The translations under genes were made by a program, and so were the position numbers. Below, piece by piece: positions 13,791 through 26,870 of a DNA stretch of 64,000 nucleotides (position 1 is the stretch's first letter; each line of letters starts with the position of its first letter). The notes below the pieces were generated by a model, which ran no database searches, had not been told where the DNA came from, and saw only the letters and a program-made list of their open reading frames with translations. The DNA comes from Theropithecus gelada (taxonomy: Eukaryota; Chordata; Mammalia; Primates; Cercopithecidae). The stretch is from assembly GCF_003255815.1 (NCBI RefSeq), contig NC_037677.1, positions 106,923,100 to 106,987,099 on the forward strand. Reading direction: 5' to 3'.

Positions 13791-14235
13791 GTCTCCCAAG
13801 AATAAGTAACATGCATCTCAACCATTTTAATTCTTATTTGTATACAGATAAGCCCTTTCATGCTGAGGCTGACAATGTGACAGAATAATTTATATTATTA
13901 TATATTATATGTAATTTGTATAATTTGCAACTTTATAATAACACGATATTTCTATTTCATTATTTTATAAGATACCAATTAAGACTATTTAAGTGAAAGC
14001 TGCTTCTTTTTGAAAAGTGAGAAGAGAGTCCCAGCTATTTTCCTAAGTTTTTATTTCTGTCATCATTAAGTCCCATGACTACCACAATCAGATCTGACGC
14101 TAGGGACATGCCACTTGCCAAGTTACTACCTGGGAGTTAACAGTCTGTTTATTTTCTGTGAATTAGATAATATATGAGTTGTAGGTGAAACATACAATTA
14201 TCAAATGCCATTTTGTAGAAATAGCTTGTTTAGCT

Positions 14236-14542
14236 TTTTTTTTTTTTTTTTTTTTTTTTGTGAGATGGAGTCTCACTCTGTCACTCTGGTTCGAGTGCAG
14301 TGACGCGATCTCGGCTCACTGAAACCTCTGCCTCCCAGGTTCAGGCGACTCTCCTGCTTCAGCCTTCTGAGTGGCTGGGACTACAGGCGCGTGCCACCAC
14401 TCCTGGCTAATTTTTTGTGTTTTTAGTAGAGACTGGGTTTCACTGTGTTAACCAGGGTAGTCTCGATCTCCTGACCCCGTGATCCGCCCGCCTCAACCTC
14501 CCAAAGTGCTGAGATTACAGGCATGAGCTACCATGCCCGGCC
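14236..14542 (-). mobile_element. Alu, antisense
   Basis: Full-length with target duplication TTGTTTAGCTTTTTT on both sides. Confidence 0.95.
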
Positions 14543-16064
14543 TTTGTTTAGCTTTTTTATTTCATGAACAGAATAAGCTGAACAGCAGAATATGATCGTA
14601 CATGTTTTAGTAAATAAAACTCAGCCACAATATGCTTTTGCTATATCAGGATCCATTTTTAATGTCATTTTTCATTAGGAAAACAGGCAGGCAGGGTTTT
14701 TTTGGGGGGTAAATTTGGGTTTTCAGAAGATTCTCAACACATTAAGTTTTAGAGACACTTTGGTATATAGAATGTGTAGGATAAGTAGCTAGCTGCTGTC
14801 ACATGCAGGAGTGTGTGTCAGGAGTTGGGAAACCTGGCCACAAGCCACTGCAGCTTTGAAGAATGTGGCTCATGGGAGGACTCATAGCCTATTACGTAAC
14901 ATTCAGCAGAGAGGAAAATATAAGCACTGTCTCCATCACTTGACTTGCTTTCCATTTTGATTTAGTTACCTGGTAAAGTCTAGGTATCCTATAGTGGAAG
15001 AATGAAAGACAAGCAGGTTCCAATGAAGGACCATGCCTCCAAAGGCATCTGCCAGTGGATCATCTGTGGGGCCAGGCAGGGGTTAGATTTATTATTGTTG
15101 GACAGGGGCATTAGAGTTTTAAAGACTACTTGAAAAACATCATCAAATGATACTCGGTTTGTTTCTGAAAGGGTATTCTTTCCTCTCTTTTTCCACAACA
15201 GTGTACGCTTCCTATAGCTGATACACCTGTGCTTTAAAATAGCACAGCTACTAGTGGAGCCATTTTGTAGCAAAAGCATTTCCCTTCATGTTCTGTGGTA
15301 CATCAGTTTGGCAGTAGAGGTTACAGAGTTTGAAATCAAAAGGAGCATTGGTTCCTTCAGGGAAAAATGATCCCAGTCTTCCAAAATAAAAGCCAAACAG
15401 ACTCTAATTGTTCTTTATCCCACAAGGGGCTTGCCCTTTTTTGAAGGTGTGGTTAATTTTGATAGGACTCTTCTCTCTAACAGGGTTAGTGGCTGGGAAT
15501 TACCTTTTTCCCTGGGCAAAACCCACTTTAAAATCTCATTTTAAAACAGAACTCAAAGTGTCTTTGAAAATAAAAGTACTTTGGGAACTCTTCATTCTCC
15601 AACCCCCTCCCTCAGCAAGGCAACTCCAGTTTTCTCACAGGGTACTTCCTGCTGCAGTACTTTAATTCTAACTTTGTTTTACTGTAACTCATGCTAAAAT
15701 AGGAAAGGTTTCAGTTTTACAGTTTTTATTAGCTGTTCATGTTTTTTAAAAAAGGTATATGTTAAATAAAAGTAAAGTAAATGTCTACCAAGGAGCTAAA
15801 TGTTTTAAAAAATCAGTTTCCATTAAATCTAGTTCTATAAATGTTTCAGTACCAGGTTTTTTCTACTTGCTGTTTGTCTAGTGTTCATCATAATATTCAG
15901 AACAGCAGCCTTAACTTTCCCCGTCCTTCTTTCCCTTCTTTTACTAGAGGTGCAGGACCATGCCTTTCATGAATCCTTATTCTCTGTCAGCTCTTCTCTC
16001 CCTTAGAGACTTGAAAAACATCATCATATGATAGTTGCAATTTTTTTCCTCAGTGAATAAGGAA

Positions 16065-16364
16065 TTTTTTTTTTTTTTTTTTTGGTGGAGTCTTGCTCTG
16101 TTACCCAGGCTGGAGTGCAGTGGCGCGATCTCAGCTCACTGCACCCTCTACCTCCCGGGTTCAAGCAATTATCCTGCCTCAGCCTTCTGAGTAGCTGAGA
16201 TTACAGGCATGGACCACCATGCCTGGCTAATTTTTGCATTTTTAGTAGCGTCGGGGTTTCACCTTGTTGGCCAGACTGGTCTCGAACTCCTGACCTCAGA
16301 AGATCTGCCCGCCTGGGCCTCCCAAAGTGCTGGGATTACAGGCGTGAGCCACTGCACCCAGCCC
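16065..16364 (-). mobile_element. Alu, antisense
   Basis: Full-length. Flanked by 'gtgaataaggaatttt' / 'gtgaataaggatttt'. Confidence 0.95.
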
Positions 16365-17822
16365 GTGAATAAGGATTTTCAAATCAAACCAAGCTATTTT
16401 CTTTTATTGCTTGTCTTTTTTCCTTCCCCCGAAGTCTTACAGCATCCATGATTTGGCAACCTCATACAGGAGGCTCTTGAGCTACCAGTCACATGAGAAT
16501 GAAGGCAAGAAAAGAAAGGACCAGATGGCATCAAAAGATATGCCTTTCTAGGTCACTGGTGGTTAAGCTCGCAATCTGGTTACCAACAGGGAGACTTATG
16601 GGGGAAAGGGTGGAGAGCAGCACCAATGAAAAGGAAGAATAATTTTGCCATACAATTGCTGTTCTAAGAATTTGTAGGAGAGAAAAAAACTTACACATTG
16701 AGGAGAATGGATTTTTCTGATTTAACTCTTTCCAGTTTACAGTTACAGGGCATCCATTGCTCTTGGAAGGGTACATTTACCTAAGTGGCATCTAAGGACA
16801 TGTGGTAACCGTGTGTATTATTTGGATGGGACTCTCCCTCTTGGTCAGCTGCTGTTCAACTGCCATTAACCATTTGTTATTCTACTCTCCAAATGCCTGT
16901 TTCATTTAAATACAAAAACTTAAGGAAATGACATTTATCTTCCACAGGTACACCTCTCTCCACAAGAGCAGAGGAAATAATTCACTGTTCATCCTTCATA
17001 TTAATATCAATTTTGGAGGACTGTATTTACAAAATATGAAGAATGGCATCACTGGCCCTTGTGAGAGATCTCAGGGTGTATTTTCTTGGTGTAAGCTGTA
17101 TCTCAGAGCAGATGAATAATTATTTGACAATAAATGTTCAGTAGTGGCTAATAAAAAATACCTTTTAGAGCATTCTGTCTTCCCTGTTCATTTAGGCATT
17201 TTTCAAACTTTGGTCTGGGTACCTCCTGATTTGTCAGTGCATTGCAGATCCTCAGACAGCTGAAACTAGCTGATTATTTCCTTATAGAATTCCGGCTCAG
17301 TTGTTTTCCCTTGAAGGAGAGAAAATAAGGCATTTAAAATTTTATGTTTAAACATGCTCCCAGTTTATAAATTTAGGTCCTTTACTTTTTAAATTACCTA
17401 GAGAATCCTTGCTTTTTCATAGACAAATTCAATATTCTTCAAGTCCAAAGTCAAATTTCAACCTCTTTTTCAAGTCTACCTCCTCTGATTACAATCTCTC
17501 CATTTATTCAAATTCTGTTGTCCTTGATATCTGTATGACTCATTCAGTGTGGACCAAATGATACAAAACAGTATGTTTCTTTCTGTAGTCTAGAACGTAA
17601 ACTCTTAAAGTTAACATTTCTTTTTTACTTTTCTTTCTCAAGCAGGTATCTGAAACAGTGCTGAGTACGTAAAATCCATGTAATAAATACATGGAATGAT
17701 TAAAGAGAGAAAAAATTTTAATATGTTAGTTATTTTCATTCTAGGTTTTAGCAAGTATCACAAAACGGAAAATAGACCCACCTTTCTTTTCCTTGATATG
17801 AAAGTTTACGGAATCATTTTGA

Positions 17823-18140
17823 TCTCCCCTCCCCTCCCCTCCCCTCTCCTGTTGTTCCTGAGGCAGACTTTCACTCTGTGGCCCAGGAAGAATGCAGTGG
17901 CGCCATCTCGGCTCACTGCAACCTCCATCTCCTGGGTTCAAGCAATTGTCGTACCTCAGCCTCCCGAGTAGCTGGGATTACAGGCATGCGCCACCATACC
18001 TGGCTGACTTTTATATTTTTAGTAGAGATGGGGTTTTGCCGTGTTGTCCAGGCTGGTCTCGAACTCTTGGCCTCCAACAGTCCGCCCACCTCAGCCTCCC
18101 AGAGTGCTAGGATTGTAGGCGTGAGCCAGCATGCCCAGCC
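17823..18140 (-). mobile_element. Alu, antisense, with (GGGGA)n tail
   Basis: Dimeric Alu flanked by CATTTTGA (17815-17822 and 18141-18148). Its tail is not A-rich but a CCCCT repeat on + (GGGGA on -), with four C4 runs at 17826-17844. Confidence 0.92.
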
Positions 18141-19689
18141 CATTTTGAAGTTTCTTAAAAACTAAAAAATACAAGATAATTCTTACATATACTGAAGTTT
18201 TGGAGTTAATTCGAACAAAATTGACAAGGTATTCTTGTGGTAATGTGCTTAACTTTACTAGTTGCTTTGTTGAGTTTTTTAGAAGACTGAATTTAAAGCT
18301 GGAATGTCTATTAATGTAGCTGCCAGTCTCTGTTTCCACGCTCCAGTCATATTATATGAGTGCAGTTGTTATATGCCATAATAATCTTAATGAAGAGTTT
18401 AAAGGCACTTTTTACTCCAGTGTTTTGTTGTTGTCGCTGTTTGTTTGCTTTTTCTGGTCTGCTGAGCAAGAGTACTGTGGTCACATGGGAATCCTCACCT
18501 AAGAAATTTTCCAGTTAAAAATAAAAATTTAGCTAAAGGTTCCATGCATTTCAGTAGTATAGTAGGGGAGGAAAGTGACTTTGAAGTTGTTAAATATCAT
18601 TAAGGAGAATCCATTGATACACCTTTAATTTAGGGATTCCTTTATCCACATCACTTATGTCAGGTTTCAGCCTGGACCCAAATATTAGACTTGAGGTACT
18701 GAACTCAATAAAGAAATTTGAAATGGAAATACTGTCAGACCTTTAACTATAGTTAGGTTAGTAGGTGCTAAAATAATCTTAATTCATCAGCCAAACCTCT
18801 GACCTCATTACCTTTAATCATCCTTGTTTATCATGACATAATTGGCTGCTTATTGCCTTCTCCTACCTCTCTTTCAAATTGCTAGCCTTTTAGAATTTCA
18901 CTTGACATTATTTCTTGTCTATTAAGACAGAGAAAGCACATAGTTTGGTGTATGAATTAGCAAAACCATTTTGGTCCTCTTTCAGAAGAGAATGGAGGGT
19001 ATGTGTTTTGTTCTTGATGCAGTTAAGACAGTTACTGAAAGTTCAATTATAGGTCCTTAAGGAGGAGGGGTAAACTATGAACATATTTGTGGATTTTCTT
19101 TTCAGATATGCTGTTAACTGCTGGATTACCTTATCCCTTATGAAACACAGGACCAAAGATGTGGACTAGTATTGTTTTAGGATGAAGTTAAATATTGAGA
19201 ACTCTCTCATCACCATGATCATAGTTCTTTTAGGGCACAGGGAAGGTAAATCCATGAGGTTCTCTGCTATCATTTCTAGGAGAAATTTCCGTCAACTTTC
19301 CCACAGAAAGGGTAGATTAGAGAATGCAATGACTTTCAGTAAGTAATTTTTGTCACCTGTTGTCCTTGTGGATTGGAGGCAGGTAGTGAGAGAGAGGAAG
19401 AGAGAAAAATAAAAAAAAAATTAAGCTAACAAGCTAGCACACTTAGGTAAGAAGCAGGGGGTTATTTTCTGGGTTATTTCTGTGGCTAGAATTGACCACA
19501 GGACATATATTTTGTCTAATCCTACCCTAGCTGGTCACAGAATTTTGCTTTTTCTTTTGTATTGGAGTATAAGAAATCACCATTTTTATAAGTGAAAAGT
19601 GGTTGAATATCAGAAATTTCATATGGTTCAAACTAATATATAACAACATGTAACACACTGTAGGATGGCTACAGTTGTAGAGAAGTAGG

Positions 19690-19731
19690 GTGTGTGTGTG
19701 TGTGCGCGCGCATGCCCACACACACATGTGC
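19690..19731. repeat. TG/CG/CA alternating purine-pyrimidine tract
   Basis: (GT)n followed by gcgcgcgc and (CA)n, an alternating purine-pyrimidine stretch of the kind that can adopt Z-DNA. Confidence 0.8.
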
Positions 19732-19827
19732 AAACAAGTAAAAGGTGGGAGGGAGGAAATAGAAACTTGTGAGCATTTTATACTCCCTTTGGGTACCACA
19801 GCTGAAAACCTCTCCTCTCGCCTGTGG

Positions 19828-19887
19828 TTTTAGTTATTCAAGATCAAATACAATTGTCCTTTTAGTTATTCAAGATCAAATACAATT
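19828..19887 (+). repeat. 28-base tandem duplication, period 32
   Basis: The sequence TTTTAGTTATTCAAGATCAA plus eight more bases occurs perfectly at 19828-19855 and 19860-19887. Confidence 0.95.
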
Positions 19888-20170
19888 TTCACACTTCCAT
19901 ATTATACAGTTGAGACAGTTTATGGGGTGAGTTATAAAATAAACCATCTTGACAGAGATTACCATTGGGGATAATAATCTAAAGTGACTGTTGTCTAAAG
20001 AGTACAACAGAAATAGCAGAGACTGAAATGCAGCCACCCCTACATTCTTTGAAAGTGGAGAATTAGGGGTGTAACATCTATCCTGTGGGCTGAATAGATG
20101 CAAATTATTGTTTATCTTAAAATAGATTTTATGATATTTCTAGTGAAATATCCAGACTGTGCTGATTTGA

Positions 20171-20942
<772 letters not shown>

Positions 20943-21114
20943 AAACTTGAAGAAGCTGAAAGGAAGAGCCAGCACCAGCTTGAGAATTTGGAACGAGAAC
21001 AGAGATTTTTAAAGTGGCGACTGGAACAGCTGCAGGGTCCTCAGGAGATGGAACGAATACGAATGGACAGCATTGGATCAACTATTTCTTCAGATCGTTC
21101 TGATTCAGAGCGAG
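20943..21114 (+). CDS. MXI1: MXI1 coding exon: leucine zipper
   Basis: A 172-nt exon encoding the leucine zipper (begins KLEEAERKSQHQLENLEREQ) and the start of the acidic/serine-rich tail (MDSIGSTISSDRSDSER). The zipper continues helix 2 of the previous exon and sets MAX as partner. The acceptor is tcatttcag|AAACTT and the donor is GCGAG|gtaggc. The phase is 0 in and 1 out: the final G completes GAG with the next exon. The open frame running upstream into the CA repeat is intronic, so the start-to-stop ORF at 20766-21149 is not a real protein. The first 32 nt of this exon are copied at 22669-22700. Confidence 0.95.
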
Positions 21115-21205
21115 GTAGGCAACTTGCCTCTTCTTTAATGAAATACTAAACATCTCTGTATCTGGATTTAGGGAGGGTATGTTGGGAGGCACTGTATTTG
21201 CTTTC

Positions 21206-21511
21206 TTTTTTTTTTTTTTTTTTTTTTTGAGACGGAGTCTGGCTCTGTCACCCAGGCTGGAGTGCTGTGGCCGGATCTCAGTTCACTGCAAGCTCCGCCT
21301 CCCGGGTTCCCGCCATTCTCCTGCCTCAGCCTCCCGAGTAGCTGGGACTACAGGCGCCCGTCACCTCGCCCGGCTAGTTTTTTTTGTATTTTTAGTAGAG
21401 ACGGGGTTTCACCGTGTTAGCCAGGATGGTCTCGATCTCCTGACCTCGTGATCCGCCTGTCTCGGCCTCCCAAAGTGCTGGGATTACAGGCTTGAGCCAC
21501 CGCGCCCGGCC
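21206..21511 (-). mobile_element. AluY, Old World monkey-like, antisense
   Basis: Near-consensus young Alu carrying 'cacctcgcccggctag' and 'ggcttgagccaccgcgcccgg'. It lies less than 100 bases after the MXI1 zipper-exon donor, in antisense orientation. Confidence 0.95.
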
Positions 21512-21764
21512 TAAAATCAAAGCTGCTTTCTTTTTAGGGAACAGTGTAACATTGTAGGTTTTATGCAATCATAATATTGTCTGGCAGAGCCAGTGTGGGC
21601 TATTAAACTTTTTGTTTTTTTTTCCTTGAAAAAAATATATATTCATATTTATGTATTTATATTATATATTATATAATGTCCCTCAATATGGGTTCGTCTA
21701 ATGTTTTCAAATGATTAGATTGAGGGTATACAGTTGGGGTAAGGAATATCACAGAAGCAATGTT

Positions 21765-22050
21765 GTGCCCGGTGGCTCACGCCTGTAATCCCAGCACTTT
21801 GGGAGGCCAAGGTGGGTGGATCACGAGGTCAGGAGATCGAGGCCATCCTGGCTAACACGGTGAAACCTCTCTCTACTAAAAATACAAAAAATTAGACGGG
21901 TGTGGTGGTGGGCGTCTGTAGTCCCAGCTACTTGGGAGGCTGAGGCAGGAGAATGGCGTGAACCCGGTAGGCAGAGCGTGCAGTGAGCCGAGATCATGCC
22001 ACTGCACTCCAGCCTGGGCGAGAGCGAGACTCCGTCAAAAAAAAAAAAAT
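21765..22050 (+). mobile_element. Alu, sense, 5' end slightly truncated
   Basis: Begins gtgcccggtggctcacg. Flanked by aatgttgtgcc / aatgatgtgcc. Confidence 0.92.
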
Positions 22051-22439
22051 AATAATGATGTGCCCGTGTCAGGAAGATACATGATGTCAAAGTTTTTATT
22101 ACTGGTGATGTGAATTTTTATATGTAGATTTTAAAGTACAACACCCTTTATTTCGCTTTCCATCTATCCTAGAATATTTGTCTTTGACAGAATTAAAGAA
22201 CAGAAGTCAACCAAAAAAGAATGGTTTGAATTTTACTGATCATTCTTCTAAAGCTCCCACCACATCAGGCTTCATATCACGTTAAAAGATCCCAGAGGTG
22301 AACACTGGTGATTTGAAGTCTTACATTTGGAGAAAAGAGCTCATGAGCTCTTCAGGATTCTAAAACATGAGACAAATGACAGGGTTTTTTTGTTTGTTTT
22401 TAGGACTCTGATTTTGTTTTTTGGTTTTGACTTTTTTAA

Positions 22440-23830
22440 GTGGAAATTTTCAAACATACTTAGAATAGAATAATGAACTCCTGTATAACCACCATTCAGT
22501 TTGAATAGCTGTCAACTTGTTTCATCTGTTTTTATGTATTTTTATACACACACACACACACACACACACACGTGTATATTCATTCATGTTTTCTCTGCCA
22601 AAGAAGGAATCAGTTTTTTTGTTTGTACTGGACTGTACACAAATGTAAAAATCATTTCATCATTTCAGAAACTTGAAGAAGCTGAAAGGAAGAGCCAGCA
22701 TGTATACCCTCACCCTCAGTATTTTTTCTGGAATGCTTTAACTCAAATCCCAGATAACATCATTTTGCCCCTAAATACTTCAGTATGTATCTTGAATAAA
22801 TAGGATTTTAAAAAATGTAATTATAATGCAATTATAATACCCCACAAAATTAATAAAATCAGATAATCTTATTTAATATCATCTAATATCCAGTCTGTGA
22901 TAAATTTTCTCCAGTTGTCTCAAAAATGGTATTTTACCATTGGTGTGTTTAAATCAGGATCCAAAGGCCACATTGCATTTGTTTGATGTGCCTTTTAAGA
23001 TATTAATCTATAATAATTTTTCCTGTTCCACACCATTTTGGTAGAAACAAAAACTGATTTCTATACAACATCTCAAAAAGACTTCTTTGGCAGAGAAAAC
23101 ATTAATGAATATATAGGTATAGATCTGTGTGTGTATATATGTACATATTTTTTGAAACATCAAGAGACTGAGTCATTTTTCTTATAGAATTTCCCACATC
23201 CTAGATTTGTCTGGTTGTATTCTCATGGTGTCATTTAATATGTTATGTCCTTTATGTTTACTGTAAACTAGTTGGTAAATGCAGAATACTTCATAGGTGG
23301 TGCTTTGTACTTCCTGTTAAGTCAGTATTGTGTCTAGTTGTCGCACTTTTAATATTAATCAGTAGGTTCAGGTAAGGTCATTTTAATACATTTATATAAA
23401 TGTATCAGCCTTTAACTTAATAGTTTTAGCAATTATTGCCCTTATTTCATTGAGGTGTCATAAAATAGTGGTTTTCTAATTGTGTCATTCCTCATGTATT
23501 TATTAACTGTTTTTCTTCTATAAACATTTTCTCAACTTTTCCGTTATCCTGAAATAAAGTTCATACAGGGAAGGTGGGATAAATGCTTGGTCTTGTTTTT
23601 TGCTTTATCAGTTTCCCAAACAGAGCTGGTACCATAGCAACTTCCAGAAGTAACAAGTTTTGGTTTTACTGGTTTTTGATTATATCATGAACTCACGTTT
23701 TGCTGTACCGAATGTGTTCCAATCCATTGCAGTCATCCTTTTAAATTCTTTTGAATGCTCAAACTGTCCCAGATTTGGTGAGTAGGAGCCTTTCAAATAG
23801 TTTTTTCATCCTTTTTAACACAACCCTAGG
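22440..23830 (+). mobile_element. Ancient L1M-type LINE-1 3' remnant (interrupted)
   Basis: Phrases typical of an old L1 3' region appear in order. These include 'aaatcaggatccaaaggcc', 'cattgcatttgtttgatgtg', 'cttcataggtggtgctttg', 'atcagtaggttcaggt' and 'ctcaaactgtcccagattt'. The element is diverged and is split at 22531-22700 by the MXI1 exon patch. Subfamily and exact edges are not determined. Confidence 0.65.
22531..22700 (+). pseudogene. Partial copy of MXI1 zipper-exon acceptor region
   Basis: This 170-base segment copies 20799-20974 in the same orientation. Outside the CA repeat (13 versus 16 units) I count one mismatch in about 144 bases (actAtac versus actGtac). It includes the T-rich tract, the catttcag acceptor and the first 32 nt of the exon (KLEEAERKSQ plus two bases), then stops abruptly. 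The flanks (cttgtttcatctg / tgtataccctcaccc) read together as one continuous old L1M 3' sequence, so the patch was inserted into that fossil. There is no A-tail, and only a 2-base TG is shared at the edges, so this is not ordinary retrotransposition. Splicing into it would read through to a stop at 22801-22803. Confidence 0.93.
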
Positions 23831-23960
23831 AGTTCTTGTTTTTCTGTTCTGTTATTTTTCTATGTAAAAGTTTATTTTTGTGTGGCACTCAGTTTTCAAG
23901 AAAAGTCTACCAGAGGCAGTAGCAAGAACCTGAAGGACATGCTGCATTTATAACAGTAAA

Positions 23961-24004
23961 GTATAGCAGAAATAACCCTGAATTAGGTATAGCAGAAATA
24001 ACCC
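23961..24004 (+). repeat. 18-base tandem duplication, period 26
   Basis: GTATAGCAGAAATAACCC occurs at 23961-23978 and 23987-24004. Confidence 0.9.
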
Positions 24005-24309
24005 AGACCTTGGTGTCCTGGTCTTTCCTCTATTGCTAACTAGTGGAAACCTCTTCTTAGGTCTTTAGGTTTTAGCTGTCCTTCCTGTTACCTCCTCCTT
24101 GTACCCACCCCAACTACCTCCAAATTTCAGAGAGGAGGGTGTATTTCATCACTATAGCTCTCATATTTTTTTTAGTGTTCCCAGTGTACCTTACTTTAGT
24201 AGTACCTTACCAAGTACCATCCTTATCCTGAGCTGGCAACCTCCTTTTTGTAGTGTTACAGGGGCTTTTAGTTAACATCTCTGGTACACTTGGCTAAAGC
24301 AGTTTCTCA

Positions 24310-24461
24310 TTTTTTTTTTTTTTTTTAAACATTTTTAAATTTTATTAAAATAGAGATAGGCCTTGTTGCCCAAGTAGTCTCAAACTCCTGGGCTTCAAGC
24401 AATTCTCCCGCCTTGGCCTCCCAAAGTGCTGGGATTACAGGTGTGAGCCGCTGTGCTGGCC
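24310..24461 (-). mobile_element. Alu monomer-like fragment, antisense
   Basis: One Alu arm only ('ctcccaaagtgctgggatta') with a T-rich tail; resembles a free-left-arm monomer or a truncated AluJ. Confidence 0.75.
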
Positions 24462-24750
24462 ATCATTTTACTTTGTTTTGACTGAGTTCAGCATGCTCTT
24501 TTGAATAGTGTGCCTTGTTATTATCTTCTAGTTGTAGGTTGGATGAATGTTCAGTGGTGTGGGGAAAAATGGTTTCTGAAGCAATATGGATATAGAGCAA
24601 ATATATGAATTAATAGATTATTTGGATAGCTGCCTACATTTTAAAAACACAACTCTAGAATCTCTAAAACTTTTGAAGCAACAAGCCCTTTTGAAAAGTA
24701 TATTCCTGGAAATAGCTTCACCCTGTCCTTTTGGCCTCACAAGAATCCAC

Positions 24751-25027
24751 TTTTTTTTTTCTTTTGAGACAGAGTCTCGCTGTGTCTCCCAGGCTGGAGT
24801 GCAGTGGCGCGATCTTGGCTCCCTGCAATCTCTGCCTCCCAGGTTCAAGTGATTCTGCTGCGTCAGCCTCCCAAGTAGCTGAGATTACAGGCGCGTGCCA
24901 CCATGCGCGCCTAATTTTTGTATTTTTAGTAGACACAGGGTTTCACCAAATTGGTCAGGCTGGTCTTGAACTCCTGATATCGTGATCCACCTCCCTCGGC
25001 CTCCCAAAGTGCTGGCCGCACCTGGCT
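24751..25027 (-). mobile_element. Alu, antisense, internal deletion near 5' end
   Basis: Flanked by GAATCCAC on both sides. The segment between 'aaagtgctgg' and 'ccgcacctggct' has lost the usual 'gattacaggcgtgagcca'. Confidence 0.92.
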
Positions 25028-25255
25028 GAATCCACTTTTTTTTTTTTAAGCAGTTGTGATTAGTGTGACCCCTTTTAAAGTCAGTGCCAAATGTGAAACA
25101 TCAGGCTTTGAATTTGTTTTAAGGTAACTGAAAAATCCTGGGTTCACTCTAGCTCTGATGGGAGAAAACAACTTTTTAACTCCTTTTTGTTTTTAACGTG
25201 TATTGCTTTATGCATATTATTGGTGATTGAATATCTAGTATTTAACAATTAAGAT

Positions 25256-25558
25256 TTTTTTTATTTGTAAGAGACAGGGTCTCACTCTGTCACATAGGCT
25301 GAAGTGCAGTGATGAGACGTGGGCACACTGCAGCCTCAACTTCCTGGGCTCAAGAGTGATCCTCTCACCTTAGCCTCCCGAGTAGCTGGAACTACTGGCT
25401 CACCCACTGTACCCAGCTAATTTTTGTGGGTTTTTTTTTTTTTTTGGTAGAAATGGGGTCTCACTTTGTTACCCAGGCTTGTCTCAAACTCCTGCGCTCA
25501 AGCAATCCTCCTGCCTTAGCCTCCCAGAGTGCTGGGATTACAGACACTGCATCCAGCA
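25256..25558 (-). mobile_element. Old Alu (AluJ-like), antisense
   Basis: Diverged dimeric Alu with an internal T run at 25431-25446. Confidence 0.85.
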
Positions 25559-26263
25559 ACATTATCTATTGATAGCTGAGTCAAATATTTATTTATTTAT
25601 TTATTTTTTAATGTTTGGTTTTTAAGTCTGTATACTACCACCAAAATGGATCTCACTATAATCTGAAGACTTTTAAGTCTCAGGCCCTTATTTCAAGCTA
25701 TATTTGATGCAAGAAAATTAAATCTAAGACATATCCCTCAAACTCTACTTTATTATGACTTGTTTGACTGACTAGTTGAAGATCTTTATGATGAATCCTA
25801 GAAGTCTGTTGAACTATCTGTAGAATGGCACCACCAAAGGCCTGGATGGGTAAATTTTCTAGTTTGCCTATATTAAGTTTATGCTCCTGCCCACCATTTA
25901 AGGCAACCCTGATTAATAAACAGAACTGAGAATTAGTTTGTGGTTTAATGCAAAACAGATGTTTTTAAACCACTTGGGGGTTAGGACCTTTTAATATTAA
26001 GCACTAATTCCCAAATACGCCAAGTGGTTTTAGTGGGAGGTCCAGACGAACTGGCGTCAAAGGATTTAGTAAATTTGCTGCCTAAATTAAGACCACCACT
26101 GTATGTCAGACATTCCCCTTGGCAAAAAAATATTCCTGTCTCTTCACCTTCAGTTCCTCTGTTCTCCAGGGATCACTGATAATAAGCTTGTTGTATTAAC
26201 ATTTCTTATACCTCTTTTCCTCATGCCGTTAGTTTTTGAAGGTGTGCTATACTTGATTATTAA

Positions 26264-26467
<204 letters not shown>

Positions 26468-26864
26468 AACCCAGCATGACATAACAGTGCAGGGCAAAAT
26501 ATTCACTGGGCCAATTCAATACAAACAATCTCTTAAATTGGGTTCATGATGCAGTCTCCTCTTTAAAACTAAACTATACTTGAACAAAAGGGTCAGAGGA
26601 CCTGTATTTAAGCAAATACTTAGCAAAAAGTGGGGCAGAGCCTCCCAAGGAGAACAAATATTCAGAATATTCATATTGGAAAAATCATAATTTTTAATGG
26701 CAGCAGAAAACTTGTGTGAAATTTTCTTGATTTGAGTTGATTGAAAAGAGGACATTGGAGATGCCATCCTCTTTCGCTTTTCTAGTTTGCTCATACTACA
26801 TTGAGTAGACACATTTAAGGATGGGGTTAGGAACCCTTCCTGAGCTTTATGGTCCTAAAAGCGA

Positions 26865-26870
26865 AATAAA
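26865..26870 (+). terminator. Possible proximal poly(A) signal of MXI1
   Basis: AATAAA about 400 bases after the stop codon. Use would give a short 3'UTR isoform. No strong GT-rich element is obvious downstream, so this is tentative. Confidence 0.35.

Noticed and set aside
22501..22803. 100-codon frame containing the KLEEAERKSQ segment
   Set aside because: It is not an independent gene. The segment is the copied first 32 nt of the MXI1 zipper exon, preceded by intronic CA-repeat sequence.
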